From Streptomyces sp. NRRL F-2664 (GTDB taxonomy: Bacteria; Actinomycetota; Actinomycetes; Streptomycetales; Streptomycetaceae): 64,000 bases of DNA. The notes beneath the pieces were generated by a model that was given only the letters and a program-made list of their open reading frames with translations, did no database searches and was not told where the DNA came from. The translations under genes and the position numbers were made by a program. Below are positions 11,564 to 19,524 of the stretch, in pieces (within the stretch, counting starts at the first letter, position 1; every line of letters starts with the position of its first letter). The stretch is from NCBI RefSeq assembly GCF_000719345.1, contig NZ_JOFX01000006.1, positions 124,001-188,000 on the forward strand, given 5' to 3'.

Positions 11564-12522
11564 CGCGTCAGCTCCGGCAGCATCGCTTGCAGGTCTGCCA
11601 GCGCGGAGGGCAGCCCCTCCACCTGGCACACACCGGTCAGGTTCAGCGCGATCTCGTCGACGCCCACCTGCGCGTACTCCACGAGCCGGTCACGCACCTC
11701 GCTGATGTCGCCGTGGACGAACGCGCCGCCCTCGATCACGGCCTTCGCGACGGACAGCGGGTCGGGCTGGTCGATGTCGATGCCCGAGCGCCGCAGCATG
11801 TCCTGGTAGTGCGGCATCGACAGGTGACCGGTGTTGCCGGCCAGGACCAGCTTCGCCGGGTCCCGGTCGGGCGCGGTCAGCGCCACCGGGACCATCGCCA
11901 CCAGGCGCGGCACCGGCCGGCCCACGGCCTCGGCCCCGGCCCGGAGCTCGGGAACGATGACGTCCCGCAGGTACTTCGGCGGGGTCAGCCACGTGATGGC
12001 CACGTCCGCCACCTCACCGGCCAGCCGGGCCATCTTCGGCCGCAGCACGCCGGCGCCGAGCTCGACGCGCGGTCCCGGCAGGGACGGCAGCCCGATGCGG
12101 CAGTCGAAGTACTCGCCGCGCAGCTCGACCTCGCGGCCGGCCAGCAGGCCGCCCATGATGGTGAAGTACTCGCGCACCGCACCCAGCTGGCTGCGGTAGG
12201 GCGCGCCCAGCACGTTCTTCTGGAGGATCGCCGCGCCCGGTCCGATGCCCGCGACCACCGGGTGGCCGGTGGTCACCGCGAGGGACTTGGCCTGGAGCGC
12301 GGCCTCGATCGGGTGTCGGAAGGGCATCAGCGTGACCGCCGTGCCCACCGGGATCCGGAATCCGGAGGCCGCCGCGTACGTGAAGGTCTGGTAGGGCTCG
12401 GACATCAGGGCCTGGCCCTGCCACAGCCGGTCCGCCGCGCCGGAGGCGACCAGCGCGGCCAGCGGGAGCGCCTGCTCGTGCCGGGTCGGCATGAACGGCA
12501 TCATGATCGAGTACTTGGTCAT
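11560..12522 (-). CDS. Luciferase-like F420-dependent oxidoreductase (LanJC-type candidate)
   Basis: A 320-aa single-domain LLM-class protein with no signal peptide. The N-terminal strand 'YSIMMPFMPTRHEQALPLA', the substrate-bin 'GTAVTLMPFRHPIEAA' and 'VAGIGPGAAILQKN' match the F420-binding barrel of bacterial luciferase relatives. In lexapeptide biosynthesis an F420H2-dependent enzyme of this class reduces dehydroalanine to D-Ala. The three precursors have several Ser residues that, once dehydrated, could serve as substrate. It is coupled by 4-bp overlaps to the ABC exporter gene before it and the decarboxylase gene after it. Confidence 0.82.
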   Translation of the reverse strand: MTKYSIMMPFMPTRHEQALPLAALVASGAADRLWQGQALMSEPYQTFTYAAASGFRIPVGTAVTLMPFRHPIEAALQAKSLAVTTGHPVVAGIGPGAAILQKNVLGAPYRSQLGAVREYFTIMGGLLAGREVELRGEYFDCRIGLPSLPGPRVELGAGVLRPKMARLAGEVADVAITWLTPPKYLRDVIVPELRAGAEAVGRPVPRLVAMVPVALTAPDRDPAKLVLAGNTGHLSMPHYQDMLRRSGIDIDQPDPLSVAKAVIEGGAFVHGDISEVRDRLVEYAQVGVDEIALNLTGVCQVEGLPSALADLQAMLPELTR

Positions 12523-14354
12523 GCCGTGACTTCCTTCGTGGACCGGGCCGCCGGGGAGGCGGCGCCGCTGAGCAACTGGGCACTGACCAGTTCGCTGTAG
12601 GCGGGGCTGGAGTCGAGCAGCTCGTCATGCGTGCCCTCGGCGATGACCCGGCCGCGGTCCATGACGACGACCTTCGCGGCGTGCCGGACGGTGGACAGGC
12701 GGTGCGCGACCACCAGGACCGCGCGGTCCTCGGCGAGGGTGTCGACGATCTGCCGCAGCCGCTGCTCGTTGACGCTGTCGAGCTGCGAGGACGGCTCGTC
12801 GAGGAGGACCAGGCTCCCTTCCGCCAGAACCGCGCGGGCCAGGGCGACCCTCTGGCGCTGACCGCCGGAGAGGTCGTGGGCGCCGCCGAGGACGGTGTCC
12901 AGGCCGTCGGGCAGCGCCCGGACGGAGGTGTCGAGGCCGACCGCGGCGAGCGCCGCGTACAGCTCCTCGTCGGTCGGTACGGCGGCCAGGCCCAGGCACA
13001 GGTTGGCCCGTACGGTGTCGCCGAGCAGGGTGAACGCCTGGTCGACGAAGGCGATCCGGCCGCGCAGCTCGTTCAGCGGCAGGCGCGCGGCCTCCTCGCC
13101 GAACAGGTGCACACGGCCCGACTGCGGCTCCATGAACCGTTCGATGAGGGCCAGCGCGGTGGACTTGCCGGCGCCGGAGAGACCGACGACGGCCGTCAGA
13201 CCCCGGGCGGGCACCTCGAAGTCCACGCCGCGCAGGACGGGTTCGTCGCCATAGCCGAAGGTCACGTCCTCGAAGCGGACGGCGGGGGCCGGACCGGGGG
13301 TGTTCCGGCCGCCCGCCGTCCGGGCCGGCTCCGCCGCGGCGGGCGCCAGGTCCTCCACCGGTAGGGCGAAGACGTCGTTGAACCGCTGCCGGGAGGTGAG
13401 CCCGGCCTGGATCTGCGCGGCACCGGAGGCCGCCATGATCAGGGGAGCGGTCAGCTGGAGCAGGTAGAGGAGGAAGGCGACGAAGTCGGGGAGGGCGAGG
13501 TCACCTGAGACGAGCCGGGAGCCGCCGCCGAGCAGTACGGTCAACAGGGCGATCTGCTGGCCCAGGTTGATCACGGGGACGACCAGCGACTCCATGCGCG
13601 CCGCGTCCACGCCGAGCTTCTCCAGCCGCCGTGCGTGACCGTCCAGGGTGTGGCCGACCCGCTCCTCCGCCCGGTACGCCTTGATGACGACCAGGGCGTC
13701 GAGTGCGGTGATGAACTGGTGGGTCAGCGTGCCGATGTCGTCCTGCATGTTCTGGTACGTGCGCCGCAGCCCGCGGATCACGACGGCGACTATGGCCAGG
13801 GCGCACACGAATCCGGCCAGGGTGATCAGGAGCAGCACCCAGTCCAGGACGCCCATGATGACGATGGTGCCGAGCAGGGTGATCGCGGCCATCGGGAGCT
13901 GGATCGGCCCGATGTTGATGGCGCCCTTGAGCTGCATGGCGTCGGCGGTCAACCGGGTGGCGAGGTCGCCGCTGCCCACCGCTTTGGCGTCGGACAGCCG
14001 CATGGCCAGGCCGCGCCGCATGGTGGTGATGCGCAGCCGGCGGACGAGCTGCTCGCCGAGGCGGGACAGCAGGAACGCGGCGAGCGCGCCCGCCAGGGCG
14101 GAGCCCAGTCCGGTGCCGATCATCAGCAGGGCGGCCCGGGTGAGTCCCTGGCCCTGCTGGACCTGCTGGACCAGCTCGGCGACGACCAGCGGCAGTGCGA
14201 GGGTGGCGGCGGCGGAGACCGCCGCGAGCAGGGCGATCACGGCCATCTGGAGCCGGTTGCCGGGCCGGAACAGCTCGCGCAGGATGCGCAGCTCACCGTC
14301 CCAGGAGTCGGCGGCGCGTTCGGCGGCCGCCTCGGTCGCGGTGGTGGCGGTCAT
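12519..14354 (-). CDS. ABC exporter, fused permease and ATPase
   Basis: A 611-aa half-transporter. Six transmembrane helices occupy about 35-310 and the nucleotide-binding domain about 365-590, with Walker A GLSGAGKST, signature LSGGQRQ and Walker B LVLLDEP. It lacks an N-terminal C39 peptidase domain, so leader removal must be done elsewhere (see the M16 gene). It probably works as a homodimer exporting the lanthipeptide. The start ATG 14354 overlaps the stop of the permease gene (ATGA). Confidence 0.9.
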   Translation of the reverse strand: MTATTATEAAAERAADSWDGELRILRELFRPGNRLQMAVIALLAAVSAAATLALPLVVAELVQQVQQGQGLTRAALLMIGTGLGSALAGALAAFLLSRLGEQLVRRLRITTMRRGLAMRLSDAKAVGSGDLATRLTADAMQLKGAINIGPIQLPMAAITLLGTIVIMGVLDWVLLLITLAGFVCALAIVAVVIRGLRRTYQNMQDDIGTLTHQFITALDALVVIKAYRAEERVGHTLDGHARRLEKLGVDAARMESLVVPVINLGQQIALLTVLLGGGSRLVSGDLALPDFVAFLLYLLQLTAPLIMAASGAAQIQAGLTSRQRFNDVFALPVEDLAPAAAEPARTAGGRNTPGPAPAVRFEDVTFGYGDEPVLRGVDFEVPARGLTAVVGLSGAGKSTALALIERFMEPQSGRVHLFGEEAARLPLNELRGRIAFVDQAFTLLGDTVRANLCLGLAAVPTDEELYAALAAVGLDTSVRALPDGLDTVLGGAHDLSGGQRQRVALARAVLAEGSLVLLDEPSSQLDSVNEQRLRQIVDTLAEDRAVLVVAHRLSTVRHAAKVVVMDRGRVIAEGTHDELLDSSPAYSELVSAQLLSGAASPAARSTKEVTA

Positions 14355-15574
14355 GACATTCCCCCCAGTCGGGCGTTGCGCAGGGCGGTCCGGGCCTTGA
14401 CGATGCCGCCGTGCTGGAGCAGGCCACCGATGTAGATCCGGCCGCCGACGCGCAGCAGCGCGGCGATCGAACCGAGCAGCAGGACGGCGGCCAGGGCGAC
14501 CTCCCACCACGGCACGTTCTCGCTCGCCATCCGGACCGGCATGACGGCCGAGGACAGGCCCGGCACCAGGGAGAGCACCCGGGTGAGGGTGTCGCTGATC
14601 CCGGTGAAGGGCGCCAGCGCGGCCATCAGGCTCAAGGTCTGGAGCATGCTGACCGGGCCGGCCGCGTGCTGGAGGTCCTCGGCCCGGGAGGCCAGGGCCC
14701 CCGCCACGGCCCACAGGGCGGCGAATCCCAGGAAGCCGGGGATGAACCAGAGCACCACGGACACGCTGGTGCCGATCGCGTCGACCGGCGCGTCCACCAG
14801 GTCGGCGGCGATGGCGACCGTGACGCCGCCCGCCGCCATGGCGCTGATCTGCACGAACGCCACGAGCCCGATGCCGAGCACCTTGCCCGCCAGCAGCTGC
14901 CAGGCGTGCACCTTGGCCAGCAGCACCTCCACGATGCGGCTGGACTTCTCCTCCAGGACGCCCTGGGCGATGCCCTGGCCGAACATGAAGGTCAGGAAGA
15001 ACAGGGCCATCACGCCGATCGCGGCGGTCATGGTCCGCTCGGTCCTGCGGTCCGCGTCCGGGTCGAGCGCGGACACGGTCAGCGGCTGTACGGCCAGGGC
15101 GCGCGCGATGGCGGGGTCGGTCAGGCCGCCGTCCCGCAGCTGTTCGGTGGTCTGCGCCGTGCGATGGGCCTCGTACAGCGGGCCGGCCAGCGGCTCGGGG
15201 AGCTTCTCGCGGACCAGGACACGGCCCTCGCCGACCAGCGCGGCGTCGGCCTTCTCCGCCCGTACGGCGGCCTCCGCGGCCGCCTCGCTCTCGTAGGAGA
15301 CGACCTCCACGCCGCGCGCGCCACCGTCGCCGGAGGCCCCGGCGGTCTGCGCGCGCAGCGATTCGGTCAGGTCCCGGTGTTCGCCGACGACGGCGAGGAC
15401 CGGACGGTCCGCGGCGCCGGTGAAGACCTTCTGCAGCCCGAGGGCACCGCAGAACACCAGGATCATCATGACGAGGGAGGCCCACAGCTCCTTGCGCTGG
15501 AACTGCGTGACGATCTCGCGCCAGGCGACGAGGCCGACGAGGGTGAGCGGCCCGTGCGGGGTGTTCCGGTTCAT
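14351..15574 (-). CDS. ABC-2 family (NatB-like) permease
   Basis: A 407-aa membrane protein. One N-terminal helix (about 33-52) is followed by a large outside domain (about 53-185) and then five or six helices. The segment 'EEKSSRIVEVLLAKV' is the hallmark of NatB/YhaP-type permeases. It pairs with the ATPase encoded just before it, with a 4-bp overlap. Such pairs in antibiotic clusters usually give export or self-protection by removing peptide from the membrane. Confidence 0.88.
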   Translation of the reverse strand: MNRNTPHGPLTLVGLVAWREIVTQFQRKELWASLVMMILVFCGALGLQKVFTGAADRPVLAVVGEHRDLTESLRAQTAGASGDGGARGVEVVSYESEAAAEAAVRAEKADAALVGEGRVLVREKLPEPLAGPLYEAHRTAQTTEQLRDGGLTDPAIARALAVQPLTVSALDPDADRRTERTMTAAIGVMALFFLTFMFGQGIAQGVLEEKSSRIVEVLLAKVHAWQLLAGKVLGIGLVAFVQISAMAAGGVTVAIAADLVDAPVDAIGTSVSVVLWFIPGFLGFAALWAVAGALASRAEDLQHAAGPVSMLQTLSLMAALAPFTGISDTLTRVLSLVPGLSSAVMPVRMASENVPWWEVALAAVLLLGSIAALLRVGGRIYIGGLLQHGGIVKARTALRNARLGGMS

Positions 15575-16458
15575 GCTGCCACCGCCTCGCGGAAGATTTC
15601 GGTCAGGGACGACTCGCGCCAGGCGAAGTGGACGATGTCGCCGTGGGTCTGGGCGGCCGAGAGGATCTCCCGTACGGGGACCTGCTCCTCGACCTCCAGC
15701 GTGTAGCGGTTGTGGCGCGCCTCGACGACGCGGGTGCCGGCAACGGCCGACGCCCACCCGGCCGGAGCGCCCTCCAGGGCGATCTCCAGGCGGCGGGTGG
15801 TCCTGCCGCGCAGTTCCTCCACCGTCCCCTCGGCGACCAGGGCGCCGTCGCGGACGATGCCCACCCGGTCGCACAGCCGCTCCACCAGGTCGAGCTGGTG
15901 GCTGGAGAAGACGACGGGGACGCCGTCGCGGGTGAACTCGGTCAGCGCCTGCGCCATCGCGTCGGAGGCGACCGGGTCAAGGCCGGAGAACGGCTCGTCC
16001 AGGATCAGCACACCCGGGCGGTGGATCAGGGCGGCGATCAGCTGGACCTTCTGCTGATTGCCCAGCGACAGCTTGTCCAGCACGTCCTTGGGGCCCATCT
16101 TGACCCCGAGGCGCTCGATCCACTCGTCGGCCCGGGTCTTGGCCTCGCGGGCCCCCATGCCGCTGAGCCGGGCGAAGTAGACGAGCTGGTCGCGGGGGCG
16201 CATCTTGCCGTACAGGCCCCGCTCCTCGGGCATGTAGCCGATGAGGCGGCGACCGGCGCTGTCGACGGGGCGGCCCTCGAAGCGGACCTCGCCGGTGTCG
16301 GCGGCCAGCATGCCGAGCGCGATGCGCATGGCGGTGGTCTTGCCGGCGCCGTTGGCTCCGCAGAACCCGTACAGCTCGCCGGGACGGACCTGGAAGGACA
16401 GTCCGCGCAGGACCTTCTTGTCGCCGAACGCCTTGGTGAGAGCGTCGAACTCAAGCAC
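15571..16458 (-). CDS. ABC transporter ATP-binding protein (NatA-like)
   Basis: A 295-aa cytoplasmic ATPase. Walker A GANGAGKTT at about 34-42, signature LSLGNQQK (a variant of LSGGQ), Walker B 'VLILDEPFSGLDPVA' and the H-loop 'VVFSSHQLD' are all present. A C-terminal extension (about 220-295) is typical of DrrA/NatA-like exporters. I chose GTG 16458, eight bases inside the methyltransferase gene, because GGAGGTGG lies at the right distance. It forms a transporter with the next gene. Confidence 0.9.
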   Translation of the reverse strand: MLEFDALTKAFGDKKVLRGLSFQVRPGELYGFCGANGAGKTTAMRIALGMLAADTGEVRFEGRPVDSAGRRLIGYMPEERGLYGKMRPRDQLVYFARLSGMGAREAKTRADEWIERLGVKMGPKDVLDKLSLGNQQKVQLIAALIHRPGVLILDEPFSGLDPVASDAMAQALTEFTRDGVPVVFSSHQLDLVERLCDRVGIVRDGALVAEGTVEELRGRTTRRLEIALEGAPAGWASAVAGTRVVEARHNRYTLEVEEQVPVREILSAAQTHGDIVHFAWRESSLTEIFREAVAA

Positions 16459-17497
16459 CGGCCACCTCCGGGACGCGGTCCCCGGCGACGGGGGAAAACT
16501 CGACGACGGACCGCACCGGGGTGACCGGACCCTGCCAGGTCGGGGTGAGACCGGCCCGGTCGGCCAGGTCCTTGACGGCCTCGACGGTCCGGGCGGGGAC
16601 CGGGACGGTGGCGGCGACGCGCAGCGCGGTGTCGGCGGCGGCGAGGCCCGTGCCCATCTCGGGCAGGTTGATCTCGGCGAGGAGCACCCGCCCGTCGGGG
16701 CCGGCGGCCTCGGCGACGCGGCGCAGGATGGCCACGGACTTCTCGTCGCTCCAGTCGGCGAGGATCCCCGACAGCAGGTAGACGTCGTGTCCCTTGGGCA
16801 GTTCCTCGAAGAAGCTGGCGGCGACGGCGGTGCCGCGGTCGGCCAGGCCGGCCTCCTCGATGCGGCGGGCGGCGATCCCCGCGACGTTGGGCAGGTCGAT
16901 GACGGTGCCCCGCAGGTGCGGGTGGGTGCGCAGCAGCTCGATGAGCAGGGTGCCGTTGTTGCCGCCGACGTCGGCGACGCTGCGGACCGTCGACCAGTCG
17001 TACCCGCGGATGACGGCGTCGGCGTCCCAGCCGGCCTCGGTCGGCCCCTCGGCCTCCAGGGCTCTGACGTAGACCGGGTCGGTGTTGATCTCGTCCCAGT
17101 AGTCGCGGCCGAACACGGCGGCGTGGGAGGCCTCCCCGGTCCGCACGGTGTGCAGCAGGCCCACCAGTCCGAGGGAGACACGGCCGAACAGGCCCTCCAT
17201 GCTGAGGTACTGGGCGAGGCTCGGCTCATGGCTGCGCAGCAGGGGGCGGGAGAGGTCGGTGAGGGCGTGGACGCCGTCGGCGTCGACCGTGAACAGCCCC
17301 AGTTCCACGAGGTAGCGCAGGAGCTTCGCGAACACCTCGGGGTGCGCTCCGGCCCGTTCGGCCAGCGTCGCGGCAGTGCCGCCTCCTTCAGCCACCAGGT
17401 CGGCGATGCCGAGGGTGGCGGCCACGCGGACGGCGTTGGGCTTGAGGAGGTCGGACATGTCGAGGAGGGTCTGGGTGTGTGCGCTGTTGTCGGTCAT
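16451..17497 (-). CDS. SAM-dependent methyltransferase (O-methyltransferase family 2)
   Basis: A 348-aa protein with the two-part build of this family: an N-terminal dimerisation winged helix ('NAVRVAATLGIADLVAEGG' onwards, about 18-100) and a Rossmann domain with the SAM loop 'VADVGGNNGTLLIELL' (about 180-195), 'VIDLPNVAG' and 'DVYLLSGILADWSDE'. In class V clusters members of this family make Nalpha,Nalpha-dimethylated N-termini, so an N-methylation role on the mature peptide is likely despite the family name. It is separated from precursor 1 by 173 bases with a strong hairpin. ATG 17497 fits the conserved domain; a longer reading is possible. Confidence 0.82.
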   Translation of the reverse strand: MTDNSAHTQTLLDMSDLLKPNAVRVAATLGIADLVAEGGGTAATLAERAGAHPEVFAKLLRYLVELGLFTVDADGVHALTDLSRPLLRSHEPSLAQYLSMEGLFGRVSLGLVGLLHTVRTGEASHAAVFGRDYWDEINTDPVYVRALEAEGPTEAGWDADAVIRGYDWSTVRSVADVGGNNGTLLIELLRTHPHLRGTVIDLPNVAGIAARRIEEAGLADRGTAVAASFFEELPKGHDVYLLSGILADWSDEKSVAILRRVAEAAGPDGRVLLAEINLPEMGTGLAAADTALRVAATVPVPARTVEAVKDLADRAGLTPTWQGPVTPVRSVVEFSPVAGDRVPEVAGA

Positions 17498-17631
17498 TTC
17501 GCCTGGGCTTCCCGTTGTGGAAGTGAGAGGTTCGACGGGCACGGGGCCCGGAAGGGGGGCGGGCACGGTGCCCGGACGTCAGGTGGGGGCGCGGGTGCCC
17601 GGGGTGGGCGCGGTGCCGTGAGGCCCCGGGG

Positions 17632-17663
17632 GCGGCGGGTGCCCGGAGTGGGGCACCCGCCGC
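17632..17663 (-). terminator. Hairpin between precursor genes and tailoring genes
   Basis: GCGGCGGGTGCCC pairs perfectly with GGGCACCCGCCGC over 13 bp around the loop GGAGTG. It lies eight bases after the TAG of precursor 1. There is no T-run, so it likely acts as a partial terminator or mRNA 3'-end stabiliser, letting precursor transcripts exceed those of the downstream enzyme genes. Confidence 0.7.
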
Positions 17664-17670
17664 GGGCGTT

Positions 17671-17841
17671 CTAGCCCGGCCCGTTGGTGGTGACGTAGCT
17701 GAGCGCGAAGCTCGCCACGGCGCCGCAGAACGGGGTGGTGGCCGGGGCGCCGGTCACCGCATCGACCTCGATCTCGTCGGCGTCGGCATAGGACTCGTAA
17801 CCCGTCACCAGGTCTTCGAGCGTGCTCCGGTCGTTTCTCAT
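17671..17841 (-). CDS. Class V lanthipeptide precursor 1
   Basis: A 56-aa peptide. The acidic leader (about 1-30) has 'LEDLVTGYESYADADE', shared with precursors 2 and 3 as [DE]LVxGYxxYAxAxE. The conserved junction APATTPFC is at 32-39. The remainder has one Cys (Cys39), Ser44, Ser48, Thr51, Thr52, and ends Asn-Gly-Pro-Gly. With one Cys only one (methyl)lanthionine can form, and there is no C-terminal Cys for the decarboxylase. Ribosome site AAGGGAGA precedes ATG 17841. The leader/core cut is not certain; it must lie near the Ala-Pro-Ala-Thr-Thr-Pro block. Confidence 0.85.
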   Translation of the reverse strand: MRNDRSTLEDLVTGYESYADADEIEVDAVTGAPATTPFCGAVASFALSYVTTNGPG

Positions 17842-18041
17842 GGCGTTCGTCTCCCTTCAATTAGTGTGCGTGAACGCTGAGTTGGGCTGAGGGCTCCGGC
17901 TCAGCCGGGTCCGTTGGTGGTGACGTAGCTGAGCATGAAGCTCGCGGCGGCACCGCAGAACGGGGTGGTGGCCGGGGCGCCGGTCACCGCATCGACCTCG
18001 ATCTCGTCGGCGTCGGCATAGGACTCGTAACCCGTCACCAG
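17723..18041. repeat. Tandem duplication covering precursor genes 1 and 2
   Basis: Bases 17723-17811 are identical to 17953-18041 (89 bp, offset 230), and similarity extends on both sides over both reading frames. The exact identity includes many third-codon positions, so the copies arose recently or are kept alike by gene conversion. The encoded peptides differ mainly at the extreme N-terminus and at two core positions (Val41/Ala41 and Ala45/Met45). Confidence 0.9.
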
Positions 18042-18071
18042 CTCCTCAAGGGTGTTCTGGTCGTGGGACAT
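17901..18071 (-). CDS. Class V lanthipeptide precursor 2
   Basis: A 56-aa near-copy of precursor 1, with the same leader from residue 9 except Glu10 for Asp10, and with Ala41 and Met45 in the core. It has the same single Cys39 and the same Thr-Thr-Asn-Gly-Pro-Gly end. The start ATG 18071 follows GGGAGGTG. The differences lie between the Cys and the later Ser/Thr residues, so the two products should share ring topology and differ in hydrophobic side chains. A second variant product is the simplest reading. Confidence 0.85.
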   Translation of the reverse strand: MSHDQNTLEELVTGYESYADADEIEVDAVTGAPATTPFCGAAASFMLSYVTTNGPG

Positions 18072-18137
18072 GTGGTTCACCTCCCTTCGTCGGCTCGTTG
18101 CGTACGGGGGACGGCGGCTGCGGGAATCCCGCGGGGA

Positions 18138-18344
18138 TCAGCAGCCGAGCTTGTAGGTGGCGCCACCGGCGGCGGAGGCGGCGGCCGAGGCGCACCAGCC
18201 GGAGGACACGGCGGACGCGGCGACGGTCGCGGCGCAGACCGGGGTGGTGGCCGGGGCGTCGGCGACCGCCTGGATACCCAGCTCCGAGGCCTCGGCGTAG
18301 GTGTTGTAGCCGGCGACCAGGTCCATCATCGAAGCGTTGTCCAT
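18138..18344 (-). CDS. Class V lanthipeptide precursor 3 (C-terminal Cys)
   Basis: A 68-aa peptide with the family leader 'MDLVAGYNTYAEASE' and junction APATTPVC. The core is rich in Ala/Ser/Thr with Cys37, Cys51 and Cys68, and Ser/Thr at 33, 34, 40, 44, 47, 48, 53, 57 and 63. The final Cys68 with Thr63 fits an AviCys/AviMeCys ring made after decarboxylation. The many Ala, Ser and Thr resemble cacaoidin- and lexapeptide-type cores. Ribosome site AAGGAGAAG precedes ATG 18344. The 127-bp gap upstream has small inverted repeats (GGTGCCC/GGGCACC at about 18366-18382), possibly a separate promoter or processing site. The first precursor transcribed. Confidence 0.9.
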   Translation of the reverse strand: MDNASMMDLVAGYNTYAEASELGIQAVADAPATTPVCAATVAASAVSSGWCASAAASAAGGATYKLGC

Positions 18345-18471
18345 GGTTCTTCTCCTTGTGGAAGGGTGCCCGGTGGGCACCTGAGAGGTGTGCCGTACGT
18401 GGTGCACGTGCGGTACGTACTGAGGTGGAAGCAGGGAGCGGGTGCGCGGGCACTCACGCCCTGCAGCCCCC

Positions 18472-19524
18472 TCAGGCCGCGGCGGCCGTCGGGGCGGTGC
18501 CGGTCGCGCCCGGGGTTGCGGGTGCGGGGAGTTCCGGCGAGGTGAGGTTGCGCGCCGGACGGTGCGGGTCGATGCCGGCCTGCGTGAAGCGGGCCGTGAG
18601 CGCCTCGGTCAGCGGGGTGCCGTGCCGGGCTCGGTCGAGCAGGGCTTCGGCGGCGGCGCCGGCGCGGTGCTGTCCGAAGCTGAGGCCGCGCATGGCCGGC
18701 CGGTGGTCCGCGGGCTCGAAGGCCACGCCGACGCCGGGGGCGACGCGGTGGACGAAGTGCGATGTCTCGGCGCCCAGTCCGGGCAGGGACGGCGCCAGTT
18801 CGGCGAGGACCGGAACGGCGTGCCAGGCGTCGGGCTGGAGGTAGACGACGAGGGCGTCGCGCCTCGGGTAGAGCGGCAGGCAGGAGAGGACCTTGGCCTG
18901 GTACGCGATCTCCAGCTCGTTGAGCCGGGCCAGGACGGCCCGCCAGGCGTGCGGGGCGGCCTGGGAATCGCTCAGGTTCAGGTAGACGCGCAGCAGTTCC
19001 GTCGGCGCGCCACGGTTGACCGGGCTGGTGACGACGAAGAAGCCGGGGGAGAGCGCGGGCCGCGCGGCCGGCACGTCCAGTTCGACGAGGGTGCCGGGTG
19101 CCGGGGCGGTGACGCTCATGGCCTGCCGGGGGGCCCATGTCCGGATGCCGTCCCGCAGGACGAGCACGTCGGCGGCGTCGGCGGGGGTACCGGCCGGCTG
19201 GGGAAGCACCACGGCCTCGGCGGTGACGGTGCGGTGCGGTACGGCGTCGCCGAGGCGCCGCTCGAAGTCGGTGTCGCGCAGGATCCGCGGCAGCTTGGAG
19301 GCCGACTCGTCCTGGCCGGAGTGCAGGGTCTCGTACAGGGCGGTGCCCAGGAGGGTCTTGAGCTCACCGGGGCTGTCCGCGGTCAGTTCGCGGCCCGCGA
19401 CGGTCGCGGAGAGGCGGTCGTCGGCGATGCGGACGCGTTCCAGGGCCTGGAGCAGCGCGGCGGGCGGGGCTTCGGTGCCGGAGCCGGTGCCGTGGCTCGT
19501 TCTTGTTCTCGTTCCCGTGGTCAC
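18472..19524 (-). CDS. HopA1-domain protein, class V lanthipeptide synthetase component
   Basis: A 350-aa protein. The C-terminal two thirds match the HopA1 effector family: 'GFFVVTSPVNRG', 'LLRVYLNLSDSQAAPHAW', 'NELEIAYQAKVLS' and 'RRDALVVYLQPDAW', then 'ETSHFVHRVAPGVGVAFEP'. HopA1-type proteins belong to phosphothreonine-lyase-like enzymes and, in class V systems, act with the kinase to eliminate phosphate from phospho-Ser/Thr. The start GTG 19524 overlaps the kinase stop by 4 bp behind GGAGGT, so the pair is co-translated. A longer open frame upstream is shadow coding. The Ala-rich tail looks disordered. Confidence 0.88.
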   Translation of the reverse strand: MTTGTRTRTSHGTGSGTEAPPAALLQALERVRIADDRLSATVAGRELTADSPGELKTLLGTALYETLHSGQDESASKLPRILRDTDFERRLGDAVPHRTVTAEAVVLPQPAGTPADAADVLVLRDGIRTWAPRQAMSVTAPAPGTLVELDVPAARPALSPGFFVVTSPVNRGAPTELLRVYLNLSDSQAAPHAWRAVLARLNELEIAYQAKVLSCLPLYPRRDALVVYLQPDAWHAVPVLAELAPSLPGLGAETSHFVHRVAPGVGVAFEPADHRPAMRGLSFGQHRAGAAAEALLDRARHGTPLTEALTARFTQAGIDPHRPARNLTSPELPAPATPGATGTAPTAAAA

